Shown one piece after another: positions 36,841 to 49,125 of a DNA stretch of 64,000 nt; the first letter of the stretch is position 1; each line of letters begins with the position of its first letter. Under the pieces are notes generated by a model that had not been told where the DNA came from, searched no databases, and worked only from the letters and a program-made list of their open reading frames with translations. Where the stretch lies: NCBI GenBank assembly GCA_013400155.1, contig VXBM01000284.1, positions 62,001-126,000 on the forward strand, given 5' to 3'. Both the position numbers and the translations under genes were made by a program. The stretch is from Helopsaltes ochotensis (taxonomy: Eukaryota > Chordata > Aves > Passeriformes > Locustellidae).

Positions 36841-39800
36841 TGCTGTAGTGCTGGCACCTGCATATAATATGCACCTGTTGGAGGCATCTCCAGAAAAAAA
36901 TTACTTACTTTGATTAATTGCATGATAAATTCTCCCTAGTGGCTGTTTGATTAAGTGAAAAATATTACAAGCTGCTTCTTGAAGGAGCAAATATTATTGT
37001 AATGGTTTTATATCAAAATAAAGTTACATTCAACTAAAATGAGGGGGAAAAGGTATCTCTCTCTAATTGTCCATAAGCTTTCCACTGAGGGATTAAATGT
37101 TAGCACTGGGCCTATTGATGGAGTACTGGTACACTTCAGGAGTTTTACAAACATTTGGGAAATTTATAACCAGTTATTGGAAATACAGCCATTTAAAATA
37201 CACAATGTATTTATTTCATTACATGCACAGATGAATCCTTTAACTGGGCTTTTACATGTGTTAGATATTTATACAAAAATGAGATCCCTGACATGTGGAG
37301 ATGCTGTATGATCAGGGAATTGCCATCATTTATTATTTAGGTATTGACAACATTTACATGCATCTGTCAGTGATCAGGGTTTCATTGCATAAGGTACCAT
37401 ATGAACACAGAGCAGGAATATAATACATGCTCTAGGGAATGTAGAAATAAAATAACATACAGAAAGAGAAGCTAAGAGGACAGAGAAAATGGGTGTTACT
37501 GCTAAGAAAAAGTCATATATTAGTATAAAAAACAGTTGAGTTTGTGAAGCACCAATTGTCATCTTTTCTAGTTGTTCCTATGAGTACCAGTTTTCAAAGA
37601 GGTATTGAAGGGGTCTTTACTTTTACATCTGTAAAGTAGAGGTAGTAATACTTTACTCAAAGGTATTTTGTGTGAACAAGAGTATGTTCACATTTCTGAA
37701 GCTCTTTCAAGAGTAAAAGGGTTGGCTCATAGGTTATAGGGCAGTGTCCCACTCTGAGGAAGTTGTGCAGGGAGCCTTTGCAGCCTCTTAGGACCCAAGG
37801 CACGTGTGAAGGCAGCTCCATTTGCAGTCCCCTGGAGTCCCTGGTGCAGCCCCTTGTGTGCCGTGTCAGCCTCAGGTAACACTTTGAGGTGAGGAGAAGC
37901 ATTCACCTGGAGGCCTATCCTGATGGTTCAGTAGGAAAATCATGGGACCTTGGAACTGAACCTGGCAGTAGCAATGTCATTCTGCTTCTTTGCATGTTTG
38001 TTTTCTGCAGAGCTGAGATGTTGCACCCATACTTTCTGACATTGGTTCAGGAACAAAAATACTGAATAAGTATGAGGTGCAGACAGTACAGTGTGCACAC
38101 AGGTGTGCGAGCAGCTGGGGTGTGCTGCTTTGGGTGAGAAAGGGAGCCCTTTCAACCTGTGCACAGCCTTCCTATGGTGTACAACTTTGCTTAGGGGAGA
38201 CTGCATGAACATTTATGCCTGAAAGCATGAGTCAAAACAGCTGATCTAAACATTTATCTTGTGGTGGATCGTCTCTGACCATAATCCTAAATGGAGGTTC
38301 TCACCCTGTGTGACCCACGGCTACCCCGAAACTATGGGCTGCAGCAAGATCTCATACCTCATGATCCCGGAATGTCAGCGTGGAGAAATGTGGGAATATC
38401 AGTAGACATTTGCTGTGTAAACAAAGTTCTAACATCTCACAAAAGGAACAATCACACTAAATGAGGATACCACTGATGTTATTTTATCTAATTGCTGTAA
38501 TTTAGTGTTCATTTGAAGTGTGGTAGTACAGTCATAACATACTGAAAAGTTGGGGTTTCCTCATGTACAGCAGTCAGTAAAGCTTGGGTCCGTGTGTCAG
38601 GTTTGATAATAAAAATAATGATACTATTTATCCTGTGTCATTTTCCTTCATGTATGATTCTTCATACTACAAAGGTAGCCTGTGAGCACAGGTATAGGGG
38701 GGGTGGCTGTTGGCAGCTGTTTTCCATTAGCTGCCATTTCAGTTCCACAAGGTCTTCCAAAACATGTTTTCTAGGTGGTCCCTGGTGCTGCATGAATGGG
38801 TACAGCTTTTCACTCTGATGCCCTCCATAGTGCCTCTTTATGGGTCACCCTGCATGCATCCGTGTTTGCTGCCAGTTTCCCCACTGAAATGTCATGATAC
38901 ATTCCTGAATGCAGTTCTGACTTCAGAAAGGTGATGCTCTGTATCCATTTGTAACTTGTACTTCAGAAATAAATGTTGACTTCTAAGTTGTGACCGTAAG
39001 ACCAAGTACTGACATGGACAAAAGTTTTAAATTGCACAGGTGGATTGGATAAAATCCTACATTTCTTTGTATTCTCTCTTTTTAAAAAATAGCATATGTT
39101 AAAAAATGAATTGAAGGACCATTCCAGATTTCTGATGTCTTGTGGAAAATGATAACTTATGAGGGGAAAAACAGTAAGAAAAGTGGTGGGTCCTACTAAC
39201 AAGAGGAAGAGATTTAATGGTAATTTCCAGAGTCTTTACTCTATAGTTAATAGAAAACCCAGAGAGACTGAGAGAGTAAATGAAAGAAAAGAACAGCAAA
39301 AGAAAAAATATAAAAGGGAAGGGAGAAACAGGAAAGAGGGAGTGAAGAAGGGAGGGAGAAGAGGAGGAGGAGGAGGAGCAGTGATGGCTTTGGAGAAGGA
39401 AGACACACCACCCCCTGGCACTTACCAACACTTCCACTTGCCTTGTCCTTTGAGGGTGGCCTTCAGTCCCTTTTCTCTTCTCCCTCCTCATAGGGAACTG
39501 TATGCACTCCCCTTCCCCTCCTTCTCTTTCTCAGCCCCACATCTGGATGGGAGCCAGATTCCCTTCAGAAAATCCTACTCTTCTTGAAGCTTGAAGAAAT
39601 CTTGTCTAAGGGTAGGAGGGAGTACTGCAAAGCAGATTCTGGGTAGTTCTCACTCACTGCCTGTGGCAAGCATGCATATCTGAGATTATCATATAAATGC
39701 TATTTGTACAAAGTACAGTCTCAATGCAGCTCTAGTTCTGTGGGTTTGTTGGCAATATTACAAGTAAATTATTTTAATAGTTGTTAAAAAGTGAGTGTTG

Positions 39801-40759
39801 ACAGTGCTATTCAGGCTGTAATGACCACTGTAACCTAAAAATCTCCAAGGAGATTTATTGTTTTCAAAAGAGAAATGTGTGTTCTTAGGCTGAAAGGTAA
39901 TTTGGTTGGAATAATATATTTCATCTATAATGAATACATCCCAAGCTAATGCTGCCTCCTTGAACATTATGCAAACCCAGGATTTTTACCCAGTGAGGGT
40001 AAAACTCACCGCTCCTAAGCTTGGCACACTGCTACCTCTATGCACAAGACATAGGCGTGTGTTACAGATTAAACAGGGACTACTGTTTTTCACCAAAATG
40101 TACAGATGTACTACCTTTGGTAGTAACTCTTTATGAAGAAACATTTGAAGGAGAATTAAAAGCCTTGGACTTGTACAGAGTATGTTGGGAAGAGTTTTAG
40201 CATGAAACAGGGAACAGATAGGCTGGCATGGCAGCAAGTTCTGTAAGTTTAAGTTTTTTCAGGGAAACAATATTTAGAAATAAGTTTCAGCTAAATTTCA
40301 CAATTACTTTAATTGGAGAAAACAGCTCTAAATTCTTTTTGATGCAATAACTATAATGAGTACTATTTTAAGAATCCACCCAAGGCTCTAGTCAAGAAAG
40401 AACATGTGCTTGACTGGGTTGCATTCACTCTATAAAATAAAACTGATGTTCTACTTGCAGCTCTAAAGAGAAAATCTCCATTCTTTTTCTTCCATGATGG
40501 CTGTAATGAGTATCCTAGTTCTCCATGGGAAAAAATCAAAAGAGAAACAAGCTGTAATTACCTATTGGAAAACAAAATTAAGTAAAGAAAGAAATTGGCA
40601 GGACAAAAGGCATACTAGTGCAAATCTTGATCAAAAAAATTCTTCTGCTCAGTTCTAAAGTGTGTCCATAACATTTTTGAAGTATATCTACTAAGCATTA
40701 CTACTTTCTGGTGTACATTGTGCAACAAATAAGTTTCTAAGAGCAGGGCAATATTGGGG
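36841..40759. other. Intronic DNA without recognised genes
   Basis: Part of intron 1. A stretch at about 37700-38350 is more GC-rich. Near 38296-38335 the sequence GGTTCTCACCCTGTGTGACCCACGG weakly resembles the terminal region of old hAT-Charlie DNA transposons, but no second terminus was found. A purine-rich tract is listed separately. No coding exon is supported. Confidence 0.55.
39248..39382. repeat. Purine-rich (GA/GGA) tract
   Basis: About 135 bp of nearly pure A/G on the + strand, ending in (GGA)n at about 39360-39378. Open frames on both strands (lysine/arginine/glutamate-rich, or serine/proline/phenylalanine-rich) are compositional artefacts. Such mirror-like purine tracts can form triplex DNA (general knowledge). 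Confidence 0.85.
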
Positions 40760-41337
40760 TGTTGTGGTTTCACCCCAGCCAGCGCTAAGCCCCACACAGC
40801 CACTTGTTCACTCCCACATCACCAGGATCATGGAGAGAATCAGAAGGATAAAAGTGAGAAAACTCATGAGTTGAAATAAAGACAGATTAATAAGGAAAGC
40901 AAAAGCCCCATTCACAAGCAAGGCTAAACAAGGAATTTTTCCCACCTTTCCCATGGGCAGGCAAATGTTGAGCTATCCCCACGAGAGCAGGGCTCCAGCA
41001 CATATAATGGTAAAACAAATGTCATCACTCCAAACATTCCTTCTTTCTTTCATCTTCTCTGCACTGTGTTACTGAGCATGATGTCATAAGGTCTGGAACA
41101 TCCCTTTGGTCAGCTGGGATCATCTGCTCTGTCTCCTCCCAACCTCCCATGCATCCCCAACTTCGTTACAAGCCTGGCAGTACAAATAGCAGAAGAGGCC
41201 TTGGCTCTGTGCAAGCCCCGTCCAGCAACAGTGAAAATACCTCTGTATTATCAACTCTGTGTTCAGCACAAATCCAAAACACAGCCCCATACCAGCCACT
41301 GTGAAGAAAATTAACTCTGCTAGCCAAAACCAGGACA
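40760..41337 (-). mobile_element. Solo LTR of avian ERVL type, antisense to PTPRZ1
   Basis: 578 bp. Read on the minus strand it begins TGTCCTGGTTTTGGCTAGCA, continues GAGTTAATTTTCTTCACAG and GGGCTGTGTTTTGGATTTGTG, and ends GCTGGGGTGAAACCACAACA. That gives the TG...CA ends and the diagnostic opening and closing blocks of the abundant bird ERVL-type LTR (recognised from memory). The middle has CCAAAGGGATGTTCCAGACCTTATGACATCATGCTCAG in the U3 position, after which the usual TATA sequence is degraded. No internal retroviral genes flank it on either side, so it is a solo LTR left by recombination. The adjacent 5-bp flanks do not match, so the target-site duplication has decayed or the ends are off by a few bases. 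Confidence in class is high; in exact family, moderate. Confidence 0.87.
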
Positions 41338-44300
41338 TAGGATAAGAACTAGAGCTACTCCTGCATTTAAGTGATTTGCATGCTCAGAAAGAAGTTAGAA
41401 AAATACTGACTGCTGCAAATGACTGTATAGCAAGCTAAATTTCAAGAAGAGGATTGATTCCAATTACAGATAATCGTCTGCTTTCTTTGATGTAGAAAAA
41501 TAGCCAAAACACGCCAAACAGCCAAAAAAGTGTAGTAGCTGGTGTTTGCATGAAAATGACCTATTCAGCATACACCAGTGTAGCCACTCAAGAACCATAA
41601 ACATAAAAGTAGATATTAAGATACCAATAAAATCAAAAAACCTTTTTTCCTACAGTTATATTGTCATTGCCTTTCCTTTGAGTGCAGATACAGAGTTCAT
41701 AAGAAACAAGACATATTTTAGTGAGCTAATAAAATTTGATCCTAATATAAATGTACTAGTATATTGGCTGTATAAGAGCACTGAGCCCATTGTTTTGGCA
41801 ATAAGCCAGTCGTTGCTGGATAAATTAAAATGCAACCCTTTCATCACTGCTTGATTTAGCAATTAGTTGACATCAAACTAGGAAACATGCACTAGGCAGA
41901 GTACAGAATGTGATTTCTCCATATTAATATTATAAAATCTTTTATTGCATATCTATATAGTAGGCAGAAATAATACTCAAAGGATTTCCTCTATTTACTA
42001 AAAAATATAATTCCTAGTCATGTTAAAGTGTTATTTTGCAGCTGCATTCAGCATAGATATTCCTTCACCCTTAATATAATTTAGACAAAATTAATAATGA
42101 CAAGCCTTGACAAAGTAAGTGTGTGACAATTAATAAAAAAGTGGGTTAGACATGAGAGAGTTCATGTTGTTGATGATGACAGGGCTCAGCCTATAAACCA
42201 CCAGTATAAGAGGAGTATGCTGAGAAAAGACAACCATAAAGGTAAATTACAAAATCTATATGAGACCCTGTGGACTAGTAAGATAATGATGTAAATCAAA
42301 TCTGAGATGTGGGCTGAGGCACAAATATATAGGTGAAAAGCAAAGCTTCGATTTGATACAAGAAAAAGGAAATGTTTGAGAAATTATCTGTAAGTTATAT
42401 GTGGCCTCAGAGAACAATTCATCCATCATTCAGTTAACTGCTGACAGCTTGCTTTCCCCGGGGAGTTAATTTGATGGCAACCTCCTGCCCTTAGCTGTCA
42501 TTTTTATAGGAGCTGAGAAGCTTATTCCTACCACAATCGGGCTTTTTGCGCTCACCTGGCACCCAGCATGCACACAAGTAGGTGTCTGCCAGGCTGGGAC
42601 AGAGAGAGCCACCAAGAGCGGGCCAGAGAAATCAGTGTGGCCCTTAAAAGGAAGCTCCTGGTCAGCTCCAAGATTGCCCCAAGAAGGGGATCAGAATGCT
42701 TTGACAGCTGAGCCATCCCTCAGCCAGCATTGGTTCATCAGTGACACAGGAGCCTGCCCTAGCAGCACAGGAAGGCATGGGCCCCTGCACCATACAGCCT
42801 TTGTGTGCTAGCTGTATGGGAACAGCTTATAAAGAGCAATTAAAACGTTAGAAACCTGGAAATAGGTGCAAATGAAGTAAAAGTTGGCAGGAAGGTTAAG
42901 GGGACAGTTTAAACTATCAAGCTGCAAAATAAAGCAAAACTAACAGGAAAAATTAGGAATGAAAGGAAGGAAAAAGAAAGAAAATAAATTAGAAGACAGC
43001 AGAGTGAACTTTGGGTCCTATTCTGAATTAACAAAGAACTTCTTTCAGAAGACTTCTGGGGTTTCTTTCCCAAAAGCTCTAGGGTTTTTTTGTACTTTAA
43101 GCTTCACATACGTGCTATAGTTTTGATTCAATTTTTTCTGGAAAGAGAGATGAAACGCTTGTGTCCTGCTTTGGAAAGATATGATTTTGTTTTGATCCTC
43201 AGCCCAGCACTAAGTTTTACCAATGAAGAAATAAAAACGGGCAGACATACACTCTCTGGTCTTCTGCATGTTGGCCTTAAAAGTGAATTGGTTCAAGTAT
43301 TTATAAAAAGCCACAATCCTTTCATAATGCTACAATCTCTTATGAAAGCCAATATACATTTACATAAAATTTGAAATTTACAATAAAAGGCTTAGTTTTT
43401 TTCTTTCTAATGGCTTTTAGATATGTTTGATTGATGCTGCAACGGGGCCCTTTCCTGTGTTGTGCCTCAGAGTACAAGAAAAGGGAGAGTTAATGCTGTT
43501 CCACATATTCTAACCATTCAAGGACCAAAGATGCTAATTTGGCATGAAGATTAGAACTTCTTTTCTGATGCAGACTTTGATGCAATTATCTATTTCTTGT
43601 TGAATTCAGTTGCCTATAATACATGCCCCCTGAAAACTTTAAAAAGGCACTGCTTGCACAACTTGTATGTAGCCAGCACACCCCCAAGAGATGTGCCTTA
43701 ATTTTCTAGAGAGCATTTACTTCCTGCTCCTTTCATATGCCAGTCTCTTAGAGTGGGTGGTGGGTGGAGGAAGTTTCTCATTTTCTTTTCTTATTTTGCT
43801 GTGGTATACTTATGCAGGAACCTTTCCTTTGGAAAGGGACAGTACTCTTCATCACAAATTATATGTAACTTCAAATAATCAAAATTTGGAGCTTGAAAAA
43901 TTTGCATTTCTTATAAATGAAATCACATGTAATTTATGTAATGCTTTTTCACAAAAAAGCTATTCTCTTTTCATGGAAAGAGTTACTCTGATATAAGTCC
44001 CTTGAAGCTGATGGTAAAACTGAGGTTACAAGTTAATAATACATACTACCAGAGAATATTGTGTGAAGTATTGAATGCTGAATTGCAGAAAGCTATGTGG
44101 ACATATGAAATGTATTTGCTATCAGTGATAGGGTATTTATGGACTGAAGAAAGATCATCTTTTTCAGAGTGTCAAGATACTCGATTTCTTTCCATATTCA
44201 TTTTCAGAGCATAACTTAAGGTACAACTTCAAGATTACCATTGAAGCCCTAGACAGACATTAGTACATATATATGCAGGTATAATTATTTATGTCAGTTT

Positions 44301-44971
44301 AAGTATTCTAGATTTCTCTCACACACAGAATAAATGGTTGAACAATTTACTCAGAATAACCAAAGCCTCTTACTAATTTCCCTATTTTCCTTTACTAAGA
44401 AATGTATTTTGTTGTTTGGAAATCATTATTATACCCTGTATTGGGATAGGCACATAATTTAGAGCATAAGAGCTTAAAAGGAGAATAGGGTAGGAGAAAA
44501 ATTTCTTTCAGTTCATTTGTGGAAATGGTGTTCAAAGGATTTGAATTTAAGACATTTTAGATAATGAATTTATTGTGTTCTCAGATCACACCTGAACTTT
44601 ATCTCATCAAAATCAGTGGCAACACTTCCTGTTTCTTTAATGGAGCTACAGTTTCTTGTGGAGAGGCTTAGGTGTGTCAGGAAGACAAGAAGAAGCTTTA
44701 CAATTAAAACTGTTACATGGTAGTCTGACTTAAAAGTATTCAGGACTTGTCGAAGAAACTAGGAATTAACTCTGAACTCTTTAAATTTTCTATCTTTAAA
44801 TATAAAAGAGACATCTCTTCAGTTTGTAATTATCTTTATGGGTTCTAAAATAATAGGCTCCAGATAAAAGAAGCATTTCCTTTCATTAAACCCCATGAGT
44901 ACTGTTAGATGGAAAGGTCTTTAATATGAAACTATTGTTCAACTTAAAACCTCAGTGTGATTCTGTGAGGA

Positions 44972-45001
44972 AAATATGTATTTCCCAATAAATACATATT
45001 T
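44972..45001. repeat. Perfect 12-bp AT-rich hairpin
   Basis: AAATATGTATTT (44972-44983) and AAATACATATTT (44990-45001) are exact reverse complements with the 6-nt loop CCCAAT. It may be a remnant of a small palindromic element or chance in AT-rich DNA. Confidence 0.75.
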
Positions 45002-45642
45002 CATTATTGAAAATTCCTCCACTTGTGCATAGCAGAGTCATAGGAAAAGTTTTTTAGGAGCAGAAGCTGATGAAAAAGATTTGGAAACCAGCAGTGAGAG
45101 GGTTTTGTGAAGGGAAGACATGATGTCAATTAGCCCTAGATGGACTCAGAGGGGTGGAAGAATGAAGATTAGATGACAATAAACTCAGAAATCTACACTG
45201 AATAATTTTTGACACACTGTACATTCCTCAGTGCCTTTGGAGTGAGAGATTGTTCAGGTGAGACCCTGACCTTCATGCTATAGCATACCCTTGACCAGAA
45301 GGTTAGCCCAACAGGACCAAACCAGATTCCTCATAAAGATGTGATTTTTTCCTCAAGAGGCATGTGAAACCAGGAGGTGTAGTGCTGCTTTTCAGGGAAA
45401 CATTTTGAAAAGGATTCTTGTCATGTAAGTGCACAATATCATACAGTAGGAGCATTTTAATTGGGAAGTCTTGACTATCCCAACATCTTTTTTAAAAAAT
45501 TCCTAATAGTGATATATTAGCATAGTTACAGTAAGTCTAATGTCTGGGAGACCTTTTCCTGGCCTCTTATCTTTCAGAGTCCTTGAAAGCAAAATTGCAG
45601 TGATGTCTTATAGACCAAAACTGATTTCAGTGGTGTGTTTTA

Positions 45643-45708
45643 AACAAACAAACAAACAAAAACCCCAAACAAAAACAATAACAACAAAAGCCAAACAAAC
45701 AAAAAAAA
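45643..45708. repeat. A/C-rich (AAAC)n tract
   Basis: AAACAAACAAAC units followed by AAAAACCCC and AACAATAACAACAAAAGCC variants. Low-complexity repeat. Confidence 0.9.
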
Positions 45709-48514
45709 GGGTCTGAGGAGAACAGAGTGTAAAGCTAGTTATGGCAAGGTCAGTCAGACTGCATTGAGGACACTTTATTGGTCAAATGAAGGTATTAAAT
45801 CTTCTTTTTTGTCTATATCTGACAGATCTACTGCTGTGACTTGCAGAGTAATTTTTTGACATAAAAAGTTCACTATTATGGCATAACAGAGTAGCATTTT
45901 TATTGTACATAGGATATTTCCAAACTGTTTAGATTTTGCAGCTATTTAGTCTAAGGTAGTTGGATAGTGATTGTTTATTTTAAAAGATAGTTTTAAACAG
46001 TTACCCAAAATACTTTTTTCCTTGCTGTTTAACTAATTTTCAAGATTTTTACTGTAAACTGCATTTTAGGAGAAAAAAGTATATATTGTTTGAAACTCTC
46101 ATCACAATATTCATGTCACTGAAAGCTTGGCCGCCTGTTTTCTCTGCAGACTTATGTAAATTTTTAGGGACCTTGTGTGAATGGAAGGAGTCTGAATTTG
46201 TGTCCATGGTAATCTGTTCAATATGTAGAGGAAGTTACAATGGCCTTAGCCCATGAAAAGGATCAGTTGTTTTCATGGAAAGCAGTCAAGACATGCTTTG
46301 AATTCAGATAGTCAACTTAATCAGAGCTGGACTTTGTTTTGTAAGGGTTTCTCTTTGAAAGAGCTGAATGCTGGTCACCTGCTACAATCAAAATACATCA
46401 TTCATCTGTAAAGGGGCATAAAAATTTAACAGTTAGCTGAAGAATGGATACATCCCTGAAACAAAGGAAAGAAAGTCCTGCAGTAATTTAGAATCTCTAC
46501 TTGGGCATGTAGAAGCATGAAAATGCCACAGCTATCCAGGCTCATTACCTGCCTTCAGCCATGGGCGGCCGAGTGAATTCATCCTGTGCTCCTTTAGGAA
46601 TGGCAGTTCAGCAGTGCTTGTCCTCGCTGGCTCCCTGGCTGTGTGGGCATCCTGCCTGGGCAGGACTGGCCAGCACACCAGGTAGGCAAGACAGAGGGGT
46701 TTGAGCAAATGTGAGGATTCAGAGTTGTGTATCAGCCGTCAGAGGACACAACAAGAATTCAAGTCTAGTTCTGCACCTCAGACAAAATGGTTTTGCGTGG
46801 TACGGTTTATAGCCCTGGTAAGAATAAAGTGATCGAAACTATATTTCTCTTTTGTCTTTACTAAAAGAAATCATGTAATATTGGGATTTTTTTCCCCTGC
46901 ATTTAAATAAAATTGCAGTACAAATATTAGGAGAAGTGTCATTAGGCAACCTAGGTTTATTTGGCTATTTAGCAAAGATTTAATTTGAAGGATTGAATAA
47001 TTTGAAAAAAAATACCTCAGCTTCATCTGTTTCAGCTAGTGAAAGTAAAAGATCCATCTGCTCCATATCTTAATTAATTTACTGCAAAATATTTCCAGAG
47101 ATTAATGGTAGATTTGTATTAGTGATGGCTTGCTTTGGATGATGAGAAGGATGACAAGGTTAAAAATAGTAAATACAATAATGTAAGAAAATAAACAGTT
47201 CAGTGTCTATTATTCATGGAAGTTTTTTTTGCAGTACCTATCAAGTGCTACCTGAACATTTTCCACATTACCAATGTTAGCTAAATAAATTTGCCTTATT
47301 GTTGCATGAAGCTGCATTTAGAGAGCACTGTAACTACATTTATTGGCCCTTCTTGAAAATGACATTACCCAACAGCTTTGCAGTGGTAAGAGGCAGATCT
47401 TTCAATGCAGAGCTCTGAATTAAGACAGCAAGGACAATTAGCACACCCTGGTACTTACTCCTATTCCAATTTAAGAGCTGTAAGTTCACAGAACTATTTT
47501 TCGTAAGAACTACTGTGTCCTGTGCATGTCCACCAGGGGAGATGTTTGGACATTAAAATTGTAACAGGAAATGTGGTAGCTGCTCAAGGTGTAAGAGAGA
47601 AGACCCTTGACGGACAATCACAGTGTAAACAACAACATAATCTCATCCAGGCAGAGGAAAAACACTTAAGAACTGTAGTGGCTGGCATTTTTACTGGAAA
47701 TTTAAGTTTTCTTTCTCCATGGGAGAAGATAATAGCAGCAAGGATTTCCTTAAAAGTTGCAACAAAAGATAAGAGCATAGGCAGAGGTATACTGTTAGGG
47801 AGTATCTCAGATGTTTTTACTCAGGAAGTAGGTATCAATGGCCAGATCAGGCTATTCTCTTGGTTCTCCATGTCAAATACAATCAGATAAAGCAGAATTT
47901 CTAGAAAATTTTCAGGGGAAAAAAGCAATAATAGTCACTTAAATAAAACTTTGTACTGTAATTGGGTTGAATTGTACAGTGAGGAATCACAGAATTGGAG
48001 CATTTGAAAATGCAATTGCCCACAGCATAAAGGGTGTACTCTGCAGTATTGGTTAGGCCAAAATCTGCTCTACCCTATTCTCTTTCAAGGGTAGTGAAAA
48101 ACAGTATTGTCTAAAAGCAGCATTTGCTCTTTGAACAAAGATTGTAACACAAAAGTAAGCATCATGTGATCCCAGTTCTACAGGGTAGCTGCAACTGATG
48201 GATCTGAGATTTTTCCTTTTATTTGGTATATGACTTCACAGCCATGTTTTCTTCCCTGGTCGAATTTCAGAGACCTAAGGGGCACATTGCTAAAGTGCAT
48301 CTAGGGACCTGTGAATTGAAGCAAGGGAAGAATCAGTCATATCACTTTCTCCAGCCATCTTCTTAACTTTGTTGTTTACCTGGATATAGAAGTAAATGGT
48401 CTGTCAGAGAACAGTGTTACTTCAGTTTAAATACTTGTATTTTGTCTAGGCAAAATGCTGCCACTGTTTCAAACACCATGGATCATCCATGTGGTATGCA
48501 AATGGTAGGAATAG

Positions 48515-49125
48515 CTATGTTGGATCATCTCTGAATTCAGTATTGTGTGACAGAGGCTAGTGCAGATGTTTCAGAAGAATGGGCATGAAATCATACAGTA
48601 GGTAGAAGTTAAATAGTCCCCAATCTTTTCTCATATTTCTCATCAATGCTAGGTACCTTTCAAAATGTATTGCGATAAGACCAAGTATTCCTGATAATCC
48701 TTATAGTTATTTCAGTCTTCATTTAGCTGCTATCCTGAGCAGTTTCTTGCAGTCATAATTGCCTAGACAGATGTGAATAAAGTAAATCCTTTCACTGCTT
48801 TTCTTACTTTCAGCCTCCTCATTAATGCCCCCGGGTGTACTTGTTCTTCTAAAGAGATGGGAACAAAAGTTTCCAGTCTTCATCTTATCAACATTCATTA
48901 TTCTTTGTATTTGTTTTCTTTCCAAAACAAATTTCTTTTCTTCCACCTTCTTGTCTAGAACTTTTCCATGGCTGCTTTCATTAATGTTCCCTCTCACCCA
49001 TGTTATTGTGCTTAATTGTTTTCAAGAAAGCAAGATCAGTAGAGAATGCAGTTTTCCAGATGGAGCCACACTGATGATTCGTTTTAAGGGACAATAATAT
49101 TTTTTCTTCACTATTTCTCAAATAT
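48515..49125 (-). mobile_element. Probable ancient CR1-type LINE 3' fragment, antisense
   Basis: On the + strand this region follows, with gaps, the reverse complement of an old amniote CR1-type element that is abundant in turtles. Matching blocks are GTGACAGAGGCTAGTGCAGA with TGTTTCAGAAGAATGGGCAT (about 48546-48588), CAGTAGGTAGAAGTTAAATAG, TTAATGCCCCCGGGTGTACT with TGTTCTTCTAAAGAGATGGG (about 48822-48862), CATCTTATCAACATTCATTATTCTTTGTAT and CCAGATGGAGCCACACTGAT followed by AATAATATTTTTTC (about 49058-49107). Order and spacing fit one insertion. Recognition is from memory of the family, and divergence is high. Confidence 0.6.

Larger units (their letters stand above)
41338..48514. other. Intronic DNA without recognised genes
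   Basis: Part of intron 1; AT-rich. A block at about 42460-42800 is more GC-rich and unclassified. Open frames here, such as those at 43090-43374 and 47522-47890, show no known domain and no splice-site support. Confidence 0.6.

Noticed and set aside
38290..38340. Possible hAT-Charlie terminus (GGTTCTCACCCTGTGTGACC)
   Set aside because: Only one short block resembles the family; there is no opposite end or 8-bp target duplication.
47522..47890. 122-codon + frame
   Set aside because: No domain, no splice or promoter context, and composition like the surrounding intron.
47975..48030. ATCACAGAATTGGAGCATTT, possibly an antisense CR1 tail
   Set aside because: The similarity is limited to a few bases and does not continue into recognisable CR1 sequence.
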